Below, in pieces: positions 19,650-29,970 of a DNA stretch of 64,000 nt (position 1 is the first letter of the stretch; each line of letters starts with the position of its first letter). Source of the DNA: Yamadazyma tenuis (taxonomy: Eukaryota > Ascomycota > Pichiomycetes > Serinales > Debaryomycetaceae); the NCBI RefSeq assembly GCF_029203305.1, contig NC_089463.1:481001-545000 (forward strand). The letters run 5' to 3'. A program made the position numbers and the translations under genes. The notes under the pieces are model-generated. The model was not told where the DNA came from, did not search any database, and worked only from the letters and a program-made list of their open reading frames with translations.

Positions 19650-22600
19650 ATGTCCTTCAGAAATAGTACCAATTCCAAAAACTACCAGGAATTTGATCCC
19701 GAAGCTGGAGAACTAGGAAGAAAAAGGTCTTTGGTCAGACCTGAAAGACTGAGAATCGACCAAAGTCATCCAAGATACCACTATACTCAAGTCACCAACC
19801 AACAGTCGGACCACTTGAAAGTACAACCTTCATCTACCGGATTGGATCCGCAGGTATCTAATCATGACAGCACCTATAATCCAAGAAACAGTTTCCACAG
19901 TTATAGAACCTTGAATTCTAAATATCCCGAAGAACAAGAGGGGATCCCGTTGATGGACTATGGTGATGAAAACAAATCCAATACTGCTTCTCCCCACAAA
20001 GGCGGAACCGAAGTATTTGGGTTGAATGATGAGGTCGAGTATTCTCCTCACAAAAAGGATGTCATTAAGAAGAACTCTCTCAAAAGAAGGCTGATGACTA
20101 ACCATGACAACCGTGAGAGCGACGGTACTTCCATGTGGAGGATATACTGTTATATCATCACCTTCTGGGCCCCTTCTCCACTATTATACTTGTTTGGCTT
20201 AAAGAGCAAGGAGAGACAATTTGCTTGGAGGGAAAAAATTGCTTTAATCTCGGTGATCTTGTACATTGGAACCTTTGTGGCCTACTTGACGTTTGGATTC
20301 ACCAAGACTGTGTGTTCCAAGACAGCCATAAGAACCAGAATTAACGAAGTGAATAGCGGATACTTGATCATCAATGGTAGATCTTTCGACTTGACCAAGT
20401 CTCAACATCCAGGTGTTGCTGGTATTGATGCTGGTTCCAACATATTATATCCTCCTACCAATGCTGGTGGAAAAGATGCATCTCTTTTGTTTCAAAATGT
20501 CAATGGAAACTGTAAGGGTTTGATTAAACCAAGGGATAACTGTACGATTCCTACTAAAGATACGGATGAAGTCGCATGGTATATGCCTTGTAAGTTGTTG
20601 GAACAAGACGGATCATCTCAACCCAATTTTACTACTGAATATTATGATGGTTGGGCATGTCATACTAGTTCTGATGCTAGAAATGCTTATTATAATTTAA
20701 AGGTAACTGGAGATGTTTACTTTACGTGGGGTGATATCAACAATAGTTCGAGAAATTTGGTGGTATATTCCGGTAACGTCTTGGATTTGGATTTGATCAA
20801 CTGGATTCAATCAGATGATTTAGAGTATCCAACATTATTTGACAGATTGAGAGATGAAGAAGCTTATAAAGGGCATGATATTTCATTGGTCTTGTCTAAC
20901 AGTGACGAAAGGCATGCAGCCAGATGTTTAACTGAAATCATTAAGGTCGGTACCATTGACTCCGATACTATAGGTTGCATTGCTTCCCAGGTGGTTTTGA
21001 TTGTATCCTTAGTTTTCATTTTATCGGTGGTGGTTGCCAAGTTCTTAATGGCCTGTTACTTCAAATGGTTCATTTCCTTACATCAAGGGGCTACTGACTT
21101 AAATAGTAAATCCATGGAATCATCCAACAAAAGCATGGAAAATTGGGTAGATGATGATGGTGCCCTCCAAAGAAATTTGGTGGTTATTCCCCTGAAAATG
21201 AGAGCTGACTATAAAACCAACAGACAATCTGTGTTCAAGAGAATGTCTTTGACACCAAATGAAATGTCACAATACTATATCAACAGTGAAAATTTGTCTA
21301 AGAACTTCAAGTATACCACCATGGGCACTCAAAACTATTTGATGGCAAACAAGAACCCTCAGAAGACAAATGCATCCAAGAGACAATCGACCATGTTCTT
21401 GAATGAAACTTTCAACTCTTCGACTGACTTATTGAACAGACAATCAACTGTAAATCCATTTGATATTGACGACTTCAGCACGATGCAAGGTTTATCCCCT
21501 GATATCATTCATCCAGATGTTGTACCTCAGCCACCAGTGGAATATCAGCCTTATGGATTCCCTTTGGCTCATACCATGTGTTTAGTTACCTGTTATTCTG
21601 AAGATGACCACGAAATAAGAATTACTCTTGATTCGGTGGCCGTTACCAATTATCCAAACTCCCATAAGTTGATTGTGGTAATTTGTGATGGTTTAGTCAA
21701 AGGTTCAGGTAACGAGGAAACCACCCCGGATATTGTGTTGGGCATGATGACTGACTTTGTGGTACAACCTGAGGAGGTGCAACCATACTCATATGTGGCA
21801 GTTGCGCAAGGTTCCAAGCGTCACAACATGGCCAAAGTATACGGTGGATTCTATAAGTATGATGATTCCACTGTTCCCCCTGAAAATCAACAAAGAGTTC
21901 CCATCATCACGATTGTGAAGTGTGGAACCCCAGAAGAAGCAAACTTACCGAAGCCAGGTAATAGAGGTAAGAGAGATACCCAAGTTGTGTTAATGTCGTT
22001 TTTGCAAAAAGTCATGTTCGATGAAAGAATGACTGGTTTGGAGTTTCAAATGCTTCAAACTATCTGGCAAATAACTGGATTGATGCCTGAGATGTACGAG
22101 ATTACCCTAATGGTAGATGCAGATACTAAAGTGCATCCAGATTCCTTAACTCATATGGTGGCAGAAATGGTAAAAGATCCTGCAATCATGGGATTGTGTG
22201 GTGAAACAAAGATTGCAAATAAGAATCAAAGTTGGGTGACATTGATTCAGGTGTTTGAGTACTATATTTCCCATCACCAATCCAAAGCATTTGAAAGTGT
22301 TTTTGGTGGGGTAACATGTTTACCAGGTTGTTTCTGTATGTACAGAATCAAATCTCCTAAGGGATCAGATGGATTCTGGGTGCCGATTTTGTCAAATCCT
22401 GATATTGTTGAAAGATATTCTGATAACATCACCAAATCATTGCACAGAAAGAACTTGTTGCTATTAGGAGAAGATCGGTATTTATCTTCGTTAATGTTGA
22501 GAACCTTCCCCAAAAGAAAACAGATTTTTGTTCCAAAAGCTGTTTGTAGAACCGTTGTTCCTAATAAGTTCAGTGTTTTATTATCCCAAAGAAGACGTTG

Positions 22601-23150
22601 GATCAATTCCACCGTGCACAATTTGATGGAATTGGTCTTGGTCCGGGATTTGTGTGGTACCTTTTGTTTTTCGATGAACTTTTCGATTTTCATTGAATTG
22701 GTGGGTACTGTGGTTTTGCCTGCAGCCATTTGTTTCACCATCTACGTCATTGTGTATGCCGCCACCACGACTCCTACTCCAGTCTTATCGTTGGTGTTAT
22801 TGGCGTTGATTTTCGGGTTGCCAGGATTATTGATTGTCATCACGGTGTCATCCTTTCAGTACCTCGTATACTTCGTCATCTACTTATTCGCATTGCCAAT
22901 CTGGAATTTTGTTTTGCCTACCTACTCGTTCTGGAAGTTTGACGATTTCAGTTGGGGAGAAACCAGACAAGTTGGCAGTGAAGACAAGGGATCGCATGGA
23001 GACCTTGAAGGGGTATTTGACTCGTCTCACATTGTCATGAAACGGTGGAGGGAATTCGAAAGAGACCGCAAAAACGAAGGATTGACCATGCCTTCAGCTA
23101 CTTGGAACCCATCAAACACTAATTTATTAAACGACTCGTTCTCCAATTAG
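19650..23150 (+). CDS. CHS3: Class IV chitin synthase Chs3
   Basis: 1166 residues from the first ATG (19650), against 1165 in S. cerevisiae and about 1213 in C. albicans. The cytosolic N-terminus is polar with Ser/Pro/Lys patches. Two hydrophobic segments (about 165-220) and one near 440-465 flank a Cys-rich extracellular region with several NxS/T sites. The GT2 catalytic domain carries DADTK and EDRYL, and the product-site motif QRRRW at 980-984. Four to five C-terminal membrane segments follow. The enzyme polymerises GlcNAc from UDP-GlcNAc and makes most of the wall chitin in yeasts; traffic through Chs5/Chs6-type exomer is expected from the family. Confidence 0.95.
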   Translation: MSFRNSTNSKNYQEFDPEAGELGRKRSLVRPERLRIDQSHPRYHYTQVTNQQSDHLKVQPSSTGLDPQVSNHDSTYNPRNSFHSYRTLNSKYPEEQEGIPLMDYGDENKSNTASPHKGGTEVFGLNDEVEYSPHKKDVIKKNSLKRRLMTNHDNRESDGTSMWRIYCYIITFWAPSPLLYLFGLKSKERQFAWREKIALISVILYIGTFVAYLTFGFTKTVCSKTAIRTRINEVNSGYLIINGRSFDLTKSQHPGVAGIDAGSNILYPPTNAGGKDASLLFQNVNGNCKGLIKPRDNCTIPTKDTDEVAWYMPCKLLEQDGSSQPNFTTEYYDGWACHTSSDARNAYYNLKVTGDVYFTWGDINNSSRNLVVYSGNVLDLDLINWIQSDDLEYPTLFDRLRDEEAYKGHDISLVLSNSDERHAARCLTEIIKVGTIDSDTIGCIASQVVLIVSLVFILSVVVAKFLMACYFKWFISLHQGATDLNSKSMESSNKSMENWVDDDGALQRNLVVIPLKMRADYKTNRQSVFKRMSLTPNEMSQYYINSENLSKNFKYTTMGTQNYLMANKNPQKTNASKRQSTMFLNETFNSSTDLLNRQSTVNPFDIDDFSTMQGLSPDIIHPDVVPQPPVEYQPYGFPLAHTMCLVTCYSEDDHEIRITLDSVAVTNYPNSHKLIVVICDGLVKGSGNEETTPDIVLGMMTDFVVQPEEVQPYSYVAVAQGSKRHNMAKVYGGFYKYDDSTVPPENQQRVPIITIVKCGTPEEANLPKPGNRGKRDTQVVLMSFLQKVMFDERMTGLEFQMLQTIWQITGLMPEMYEITLMVDADTKVHPDSLTHMVAEMVKDPAIMGLCGETKIANKNQSWVTLIQVFEYYISHHQSKAFESVFGGVTCLPGCFCMYRIKSPKGSDGFWVPILSNPDIVERYSDNITKSLHRKNLLLLGEDRYLSSLMLRTFPKRKQIFVPKAVCRTVVPNKFSVLLSQRRRWINSTVHNLMELVLVRDLCGTFCFSMNFSIFIELVGTVVLPAAICFTIYVIVYAATTTPTPVLSLVLLALIFGLPGLLIVITVSSFQYLVYFVIYLFALPIWNFVLPTYSFWKFDDFSWGETRQVGSEDKGSHGDLEGVFDSSHIVMKRWREFERDRKNEGLTMPSATWNPSNTNLLNDSFSN

Positions 23151-24124
23151 AACCGTCAGCAAAAAGTACGGACCGTTTCTATATATTAATAATATATTTA
23201 TCAATTGGTTCACCGGTAGACCACCGAACTTGAAGGAGACAGTTGGTTCGAGGCTCTAAAACACTTGTCGAGGTAGATTTCTTTGAATTTGGTGAGTCGA
23301 TGGGTGTTTTTAGGTCTGTTCATCGCCGGCTTGAACGCCGAACCCTCTGTAGCAAGAGCGAAAAGCATGTGGCAGCAAACTACGGGTTGTCCATAATTAT
23401 ATATACATAAATGTACAAAAACTTTAACTGCCAATTACATGCGAGTTTCAGGCCAAGGACGCCAGTTGCAGATATTTTTTCGCCAAAACCTTGATTTTCT
23501 TAGCACAGTCCAATAAACGATACCCTCGAACAACCTTAATAAACGGCTTTCAGACTGAAGGAAACTGTATCAAAAAACATCTCTACCTGGTTGAGACTCA
23601 ATTGTTTTGCAGCTGCCACCGGTTGCAGCCATTGTTCCAAGAAAAGCTATGGCGAGTGCGCGTGCACCGGAGATATTAATAGAAACACCATATTCTCATG
23701 GCAGCAATCCCGCCACCCGACAACGTCTCTCAGTGCACGTGAGAATCCTCCAGCCATAATGGGGTATTATATCGAATTGCCCGGCAATATAACCCCTGAA
23801 TATGTGTGTAAACCTTAAAAGCAAGCGTCTCCCGACCCTTCTAGAATCCGCGCGCAGCCGGCAAAACATTACCAAACTGACGTCATTCCAAGTAACTATA
23901 TTCATTTTTAGGCAACAATACCCTTTTCAAATTCGCAAAAATAGATATATATAGTCATCATCATCCACTTGTGTGCTCATTTTCATTTCCCATAATATAT
24001 AAGCACACCCTCTACTGGTTTGTTGCAACATCTGTCGGCTCGTGTGCACTATCCCCACACTGACGTTTCCATATATCTGGCATTAAGGAATACCATCTAA
24101 AACCCAGATCCATAGCCACAACAA
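23151..24124. other. 974-nt intergenic region CHS3 to phosphatase gene
   Basis: No gene is seen. It contains a perfect CACGTG E-box at 23736-23741 and a TATATAA stretch near 23995-24001, about 125 nt before the phosphatase ATG. The first 250 nt after CHS3 are AT-rich and probably its 3' region. Confidence 0.5.
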
Positions 24125-26152
24125 ATGTCCCCACCCCATACTGCCAGCTCCCGTGGGCCTCGTCCCATCAACATGAACATGGACAACCTTAACATTCCTA
24201 CCTTCACGTTTGGCCTGGTGTCCCCAGCTTCGTCGACTTCCACCACGGCCTCATCGACCATATCCAACCCATTTTCCACCACCACAGACCAAGCCCCGGG
24301 ATATATCTCGCCCAGTGTATCATTGAATATTCTGACATCCATGCCCAAGTCACCGCTGATGAAATCTCCCATATCGATGAAGTCACCTACCCATTTGCAT
24401 AGTCCTCACGATTTGCCCATTCAGAAAGCGCATGCTGGTGAACTTGAGCAGTTTGTAACAAGCCACAAACCGGTGATTATCGATATCCGCTCCTTCAACC
24501 ACTATATGAACTTCAAGATAAGTGGATCTGTCAACGTGTGTATTCCCTCAACCTTGTTGAAGCGTCTGTCATACAAGTTGCCCAACATCCTCTCTTCCTT
24601 CAAGTTAAGTCAAGAGACTCAGGAAAAGCTTTTACTGGGATCCACAAACGTCTTGTTCATCGACACAAACTCGAATGACATGTTGAGCTACCCTTTGTAT
24701 CAGACAATCCAGAAGTTTGTGGCCCACAACAAGGACTTGCACCTTTGGTACCTTTTTGGGGGTATTGAAAGTATCAATAAGAATTCATCCATGGTGGAGG
24801 TGGAATCACCCGTAGCTAGTCCCAACGATTACAAAGGGGAAGACAGTGGTTCCTTCGCGACGTGTTGTGCGGCGGGTCCTCCCACCCTGCTTTCCGGCTT
24901 CCAATTACCTTCCTCCACCCCTTCCAACCAGAAGTTCTTGTCGTCTTTGAAGAAGAATGTGCCCAAATTGGATATCAAATCGATCATCGAGTCCGAAGAC
25001 CTCAAGGGCTACAACTATACTTTCAAGGTTCCATCTTCGTCCAAGAACTTGAAAAACTTGCCGTTGTGGTTCAAAACAATTCTTCTCGATGACAGGGGCG
25101 AAGTCAATCTGAACTCCAAAATCTTGAAACACCTTAATGCCAAGTTCAACAAAATCGAAAAGGTAGAGCAAATCAGATTGAACTTGGCCATTACTGATAC
25201 CACCTCCAATAAGGCCGACCTTGAAAACCATACGAGTTTCTGTTCAGCTTCTACTCCATGTCCTCAGTGTGATGATATCAACTATAAGATCCCCAAAGGC
25301 GTTGAGTACGGGTTCAAAAACAGGTACAACAATGTATGGCCCTACGAGCACTCAAGAGTTAGATTGGACCATTCTCCCCATCCGGGAGCTACAGAAGCAA
25401 CAGAAGGCAATGAGGCCAGTTTCTTTGAAGGTGTCTCTTTTGATGATTACTTCAATGGGAACTACATTAACTACTCCAAGATTTCTGATAATCTGTACAT
25501 CGCCACCCAGAACCCATTGCCGTCTACGTTCAAAGACTTTTGGAAACTCATCTGGAGCAAAAAAACAAAGCTTATCATCTGTCTTAATACCCAGAGCAGT
25601 TTGCAACCAAGTTACTTCAACACCCAAATATTGGATAATTTCTCCGTTAAAGAAGTTGAGGTGAAGGAATATGGTACTTTCATCATGAAGGTAATTGAGG
25701 TTACTAAAACACTTGCTGATCACTCGGCGGAAATGCTCACCGTACACCACTTGGAATTTATCAACTGGCCAGATTTTGGTGTTCCTGACATCGATACGTT
25801 GATCGGATTTATCAACTTCAAGAACAAGTTGATCGAAACTCAGAACTTGGGTAACGGGTGTTTGGTTCACTGCTCCGCCGGATGTGGCCGAACCGGTTGT
25901 TTTATTGCTATTGATCTGATCATCCACTTACTTAAAAACTATGATGGTGATTCTTCTCAATATCCACTGGCAACGAATTACAGCAATAAGGAGAATGACA
26001 GCATCAAGTTTGATCCTTTTGGCGACGTCGATCTTGTCTATAAATCAATTCAGTTCCAAAGAACCCAGCGAATTTCCATGTGCCAGAACTTTGACCAGTT
26101 CATTGTATGCTACGAATCGGTGTTGAAGTATCTTTTAGATTTTGTATTATAA
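24125..26152 (+). CDS. Protein tyrosine phosphatase, Ptp2/Ptp3-like (MAPK phosphatase)
   Basis: 675 residues. The Ser/Thr/Pro-rich N-terminus is followed by a rhodanese-like (CH2-type) domain at about 100-225 containing VIIDIRSFNHY. A classical PTP domain covers about 400-670, with the WPDFG loop and the P-loop HCSAGCGRTG with Cys583. The arrangement of rhodanese plus PTP is that of S. cerevisiae Ptp2 and Ptp3, which inactivate Hog1, Fus3 and Slt2. I cannot decide between the two. A QxxQ-type Q-loop (FQRTQRISMCQNFDQF) is present, so the enzyme looks catalytically complete. Codon for residue 599 is CTG, likely Ser here. Confidence 0.88.
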   Translation: MSPPHTASSRGPRPINMNMDNLNIPTFTFGLVSPASSTSTTASSTISNPFSTTTDQAPGYISPSVSLNILTSMPKSPLMKSPISMKSPTHLHSPHDLPIQKAHAGELEQFVTSHKPVIIDIRSFNHYMNFKISGSVNVCIPSTLLKRLSYKLPNILSSFKLSQETQEKLLLGSTNVLFIDTNSNDMLSYPLYQTIQKFVAHNKDLHLWYLFGGIESINKNSSMVEVESPVASPNDYKGEDSGSFATCCAAGPPTLLSGFQLPSSTPSNQKFLSSLKKNVPKLDIKSIIESEDLKGYNYTFKVPSSSKNLKNLPLWFKTILLDDRGEVNLNSKILKHLNAKFNKIEKVEQIRLNLAITDTTSNKADLENHTSFCSASTPCPQCDDINYKIPKGVEYGFKNRYNNVWPYEHSRVRLDHSPHPGATEATEGNEASFFEGVSFDDYFNGNYINYSKISDNLYIATQNPLPSTFKDFWKLIWSKKTKLIICLNTQSSLQPSYFNTQILDNFSVKEVEVKEYGTFIMKVIEVTKTLADHSAEMLTVHHLEFINWPDFGVPDIDTLIGFINFKNKLIETQNLGNGCLVHCSAGCGRTGCFIAIDLIIHLLKNYDGDSSQYPLATNYSNKENDSIKFDPFGDVDLVYKSIQFQRTQRISMCQNFDQFIVCYESVLKYLLDFVL

Positions 26153-26565
26153 TGATGTAATGAATAATGATCTTATTAAAATCGCAAAAATCGCAATTCC
26201 TATAATTACGTTGCTTTCTTTTCTTTTTTTAGATCAATTATACTCCGACTCTGTTGAGGAATATGCAAGATAATTAGGACGTATGCATAATCGGTGGATT
26301 GCTTTCGTTTTGTGGTATAACATTATGCGGTCGTGTCCGGAAAATTTGTGCACCAGATGATCTGGTCACAATAACCATAAGGTACTCCAAAAATTCTTTA
26401 AAAATCATACCTAGCTATATAGGATAGAGTGATTTCTGATACCTACGTGGAACAACCAATAAAAGACCCCTGATAACCGGGAGTTGCACCTGTATTTTGT
26501 GAGCCATCTTTTGTAAGCCATATTCGCAGTCTATTGAGACGTCCTGAAAGGGGAATTTTCATTAA
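26153..26565. other. Intergenic spacer phosphatase to RAM1
   Basis: 413 nt. A T-rich tract at 26211-26230 follows the phosphatase stop and may help 3' end formation. No other feature is seen. Confidence 0.45.
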
Positions 26566-27900
26566 ATGGATAAAGTAGCTTATCTCCTAAACCTATTGGG
26601 AGATGATATAAATCGGCTTGATTTTCTGGATGTACATCCTCCCAATATCTACAACAACCTTGCAAAGATGATTACCACTCTTCCGTTGGTCGAAGATACC
26701 TACGAGTCAGAAACCACCTTGGCTCAAACCAAGACCGAAAAGTCCATCAGATCCATCTACAAAGACATAATTCTGAGCCACAAACACTTCAACAACTTCT
26801 TTGAAACCCAAAATCACCTCAAATATATCTCAAACAGCTTACAAATCTCACTTCCTCATCATTATAGCAGTTTGGATCCGAACCATTCATGGATGTTATA
26901 TTGGCTCATCAATTCTGGTCTTGTGTTAAACCACGAATTCCCACAAGAAATCACCCAACTTGCCACCGAAAAAATGAAGACGTTGATTGTTGATAATGGA
27001 AAAGGGGGTATTGCAGGAGGCAAGAACCAATTGGGTCATGTGGCTTCTACATATGCTGGTATATTGTTGTTGGTGTGTCTCAGAGAGTATGAGCTTTTAG
27101 ACAGCATCAGGTACAACTTGCACTCATGGTTTTTGAGGTTGAAACAACCCGACGGGTCATTCGTAATGCATTATAACGGTGAAGCAGATGCCAGATCCAT
27201 GTACTGTGTCTTAGTGGTGTGTTCGTTGTTAAATGTGTTGACTGATGAGATCCGTGAAGGGGCTTTAGGCTGGATCAAACAGACCCAAACCTATGAAGGT
27301 GGGTTTGCGGGGGTCCCCAATACAGAGGCACATGGAGGTTACACCTTTTGTGCATTTTCCAGCTTATTCTTGCTTTTGGGACAAAATTGTAACAATAGAG
27401 TGGATTTGAAAAATGCTTTACAAACCAGTATAGATCTCGAGAAGTTCATCAAATGGGTTGTCTCACGACAATTGAATTTAGAGGGAGGCTTGAGTGGAAG
27501 ATCGAATAAGTTGGTTGATGCTTGTTACAGTTTCTGGGTAGGAGGATGCTATGGACTTCTTGAGTCTGTATTAGCAGTCGACATTTTCGACAAGCAAGCG
27601 TTGAAAATCTATATAATGAATTGTGCACAGAACAAAGATGGAGGGTTTAAGGATAAGCCCGGTAAAAGCATTGATTTCTATCATACAAATTACTCTTTAA
27701 TGGGTTTGAGCATATGCGAGCATTCTGTTGCAATCGCTGAAGACAAAAATATCAACAAAACACCAGATTTCTTCGGATATAACTTCACGTACGCTGAGGT
27801 TAATGATGACATAAACACCACAGAAATCAATTGCGTGTTTGGTCTCCCCGAAGTTTTGTCTAAAGCTTGCAAAAATTATTTTTTGGAGTGTGACAAATAA
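26566..27900 (+). CDS. RAM1: Protein farnesyltransferase beta subunit Ram1
   Basis: 444 residues (S. cerevisiae Ram1 431). The alpha-alpha barrel repeats typical of prenyltransferase beta subunits are visible: GGIAGGKNQLGHVASTYAG, QPDGSFVMHYNGEADARSMYC, TYEGGFAGVPNTEAHGGYTFC, LEGGLSGRSNKLVDACYSFWVGG and KDGGFKDKPGKSIDFYHTNY. Zinc ligands are the Asp and Cys of VDACY and the His of FYHTNY. Together with the alpha subunit (Ram2) it farnesylates CaaX proteins such as Ras and a-factor. The protein is complete. Confidence 0.94.
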   Translation: MDKVAYLLNLLGDDINRLDFLDVHPPNIYNNLAKMITTLPLVEDTYESETTLAQTKTEKSIRSIYKDIILSHKHFNNFFETQNHLKYISNSLQISLPHHYSSLDPNHSWMLYWLINSGLVLNHEFPQEITQLATEKMKTLIVDNGKGGIAGGKNQLGHVASTYAGILLLVCLREYELLDSIRYNLHSWFLRLKQPDGSFVMHYNGEADARSMYCVLVVCSLLNVLTDEIREGALGWIKQTQTYEGGFAGVPNTEAHGGYTFCAFSSLFLLLGQNCNNRVDLKNALQTSIDLEKFIKWVVSRQLNLEGGLSGRSNKLVDACYSFWVGGCYGLLESVLAVDIFDKQALKIYIMNCAQNKDGGFKDKPGKSIDFYHTNYSLMGLSICEHSVAIAEDKNINKTPDFFGYNFTYAEVNDDINTTEINCVFGLPEVLSKACKNYFLECDK

Positions 27901-27974
27901 ATACCATAAAATACATGAAAAAACCATCGAGCCCTCGAGCCCTCGTAGACACATATATATCCCTTACAAGAACT

Positions 27975-27982
27975 AAAAAAAA
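27975..27982 (-). terminator. Pol III terminator after tRNA-Phe
   Basis: A run of eight A on the plus strand is T8 on the transcribed strand, 2 nt beyond the tRNA-Phe 3' end. Confidence 0.85.
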
Positions 27983-27984
27983 CA

Positions 27985-28077
27985 TGCGAATTCTGTGGAT
28001 CGAACACAGGACCTTCAGATTAACTGGGACTGGAGTGTAACTTCAGTCTGACGCTCTCCCAACTGAGCTAAATCCGC
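27985..28077 (-). tRNA. tRNA-Phe (GAA) with 20-nt intron
   Basis: Reading the minus strand: acceptor GCGGATT pairs with AATTCGC, D-arm and T-loop (TTCGATC) are canonical, and the anticodon is GAA in the loop CTGAAG. A 20-nt intron occupies 28021-28040, directly 3' of position 37, the universal place for nuclear tRNA introns. Exons are 37 and 36 nt including the A discriminator. The anticodon stem TCAGA/TCTGA pairs perfectly after splicing. The sequence differs at few positions from S. cerevisiae tRNA-Phe. Confidence 0.96.
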
Positions 28078-28084
28078 AAGAAAG

Positions 28085-28157
28085 AACCCACGCCGGGACT
28101 CGAACCCGGAATCTTTTGATTAGAAGTCAAATGCGCTAACCATTACGCCACGCAGGC
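28085..28157 (-). tRNA. tRNA-Arg (TCT)
   Basis: 73 nt on the minus strand. Acceptor GCCTGCG pairs with CGTGGGT (three G-U pairs), the anticodon loop is CTTCTAA with anticodon TCT, the T-loop is TTCGAGT, and the D-arm holds TAATGGTTAGC. It reads AGA codons. There is no intron. It lies only 7 nt upstream of tRNA-Phe on the same strand with no T-run between them. Confidence 0.95.
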
Positions 28158-28411
28158 AATTTTCTTAACTTAGAAAATGCCTAGACTTACATATATTGAA
28201 GGTATACAGGCAAAAATCGATTTTATAAAGCTACGAGACATAACCTGACATTTAATTCAAGGTTTTAAGTTCTACTGGGCATACTTTCATCCAGTTTGGT
28301 TCAATTCGCGCAGAAGAAAGGCATCAATATCTCATTTCCTTCAAGGAATTCAATAAACCTATTCTCTCAAAAACCATTAGAAATCGCCAGAAACTTCAAC
28401 AGCCCTAATCT

Positions 28412-29890
28412 ATGAATATTCTTCACACTTCTCGGTATCTTCTTGCTCCAAGTCATAAATATCAAAGTTCACAAAAGCAAATCAAATTTTTAAAGATCAC
28501 ACCTGCAGCTGCTCGCGAATTTACATTATATCGAAGTAAACCTCACTCCACTATCACTAATTCACAAATGTCATCTGCTTGGTTTCAGCGACTTTTCCTG
28601 AACCACCAACCACTTCCCAATGGTTCCAATAACAACTCGAGTCTGAATATACCCGGGGCGTACCCTCAGGAGAGTGGAGAGTCAGTAGAGCCTAGTGCCA
28701 GAAATAGGTTCAACTCTCGTAACATAGAGCTCTACTTGAGCAAAGCACTTGAATACATCCAAATGGTGGTTATAAAGCCAATCATATTTATATTGTTCGT
28801 TGTGTTCACGGTGTTTGCCAAACTCATCAACACGATATATTTCAGAGATCAATTTAAAAGGCACAGACTCAACTCGGGAACACTTTATGATCCCTTGAAC
28901 AAGTCGAATAAATTCATAAGGGATATCGAAGATAACCTACAGCCTGGTCAAAATCATGATATGTTACCTCCCTTCTACCAAGGCAGCTACACACAGGCGT
29001 TGTACATGGCTACTCATAAGGCCAAGTTCTTATTTGTGTACTTGACGAACCCTGAAAACGAAAATAATTCTTCCATCTTCAACAAGGTAGTGATAAATGA
29101 TAAGTTCAAGGCTTTGTTTAATGACCCTGACTTCATAATATGGGGAGGTGATTTGACTAACCCTGAGTCTTACCAGTTGGCAAATAGCTTGAACGTCACC
29201 AAATTCCCGTTTTTGGGCTTGTTAGCTCTAACCAGAACCACCACCATGTCCCCCAATGGGCCTGTTAAGAGCACTCCTAAGATATCGTTATTGGTGAAGA
29301 TTCAAGGTGAGATAGGTAGTAGCACAAACGTCAACGCTTTGATCCAAAACAAGTTTGTAAAGAAAATTGAAAAGTATGAGCCAGAATTAAGATTGATAAG
29401 AAAAGAGCTTTTGGATAAGTTCATAAACCAAGTGTTTACTCAGCAGCAAGATTTGAACTACCAAAGATCACTTGCTAAAGACAGATTGAAGAAAGAGCAA
29501 AAGATGCAAGAACAACTTGAAGAAGAGTATTTTAAATGGAAGCTTGACTATTTCAACAACTTGAACTTGGAAGAAATAACTGACAAAGCCAAGATCGCTA
29601 TCAAGATTCCCAACGGAGAGAGAGTCACAAGGTTGTTCCCCGCTGATAGTGACATTTCGGAAATCTTTGACTATGTGGAGTTAACCCGTAAGGACTACTT
29701 TAACAAATCATTTGATAAAAACGTGGATCCACTGAAACTCGTTGATTTCAGGCCAACTTACAAGTTCAAGTTGATGTCTCCACTACCTCCCAAAATCACG
29801 TTGAACGAGCAATTGAATAATAATATCTTGATAAAACACTTGAATTGCATCTATCCTAATGGGTTGTTAATTGTGGAGGAACTTGAATAA
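28412..29890 (+). CDS. UBX3: UBX-domain protein of the Dsc ubiquitin-ligase complex, Ubx3-like
   Basis: 492 residues from the first ATG; a second ATG at 28568 (440 residues) is the likelier start, because S. cerevisiae Ubx3 has 455 residues and its N-terminal IPGAF-like motif (here NIPGAYP, 79-84) sits close to the start. One membrane segment (119-139), then a thioredoxin-like UAS domain (about 190-310, IIWGGDL), a charged coiled coil (about 360-395), and a C-terminal UBX domain (about 405-490) with IKIPNGERVTRLFPADSD. There is no N-terminal UBA. Ubx3 recruits Cdc48 to the Golgi Tul1-Dsc ligase. Confidence 0.82.
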   Translation: MNILHTSRYLLAPSHKYQSSQKQIKFLKITPAAAREFTLYRSKPHSTITNSQMSSAWFQRLFLNHQPLPNGSNNNSSLNIPGAYPQESGESVEPSARNRFNSRNIELYLSKALEYIQMVVIKPIIFILFVVFTVFAKLINTIYFRDQFKRHRLNSGTLYDPLNKSNKFIRDIEDNLQPGQNHDMLPPFYQGSYTQALYMATHKAKFLFVYLTNPENENNSSIFNKVVINDKFKALFNDPDFIIWGGDLTNPESYQLANSLNVTKFPFLGLLALTRTTTMSPNGPVKSTPKISLLVKIQGEIGSSTNVNALIQNKFVKKIEKYEPELRLIRKELLDKFINQVFTQQQDLNYQRSLAKDRLKKEQKMQEQLEEEYFKWKLDYFNNLNLEEITDKAKIAIKIPNGERVTRLFPADSDISEIFDYVELTRKDYFNKSFDKNVDPLKLVDFRPTYKFKLMSPLPPKITLNEQLNNNILIKHLNCIYPNGLLIVEELE

Positions 29891-29970
29891 ATTAATGTCG
29901 TAAATTATTATGTATGATACTTATGAATGACATCCTATGTACTCATCTCATTAGCTTAGTAGGGCACTAA

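Larger units (their letters stand above)
27901..28411. other. RAM1-UBX3 intergenic region holding a tRNA pair
   Basis: 511 nt. Apart from the two tRNA genes below (minus strand, 27985-28157) the remaining 250 nt before UBX3 hold no recognisable element. Confidence 0.6.

Noticed and set aside
25352..25927. 191-codon minus-strand frame in the phosphatase
   Set aside because: Overlaps the conserved PTP domain on the other strand.
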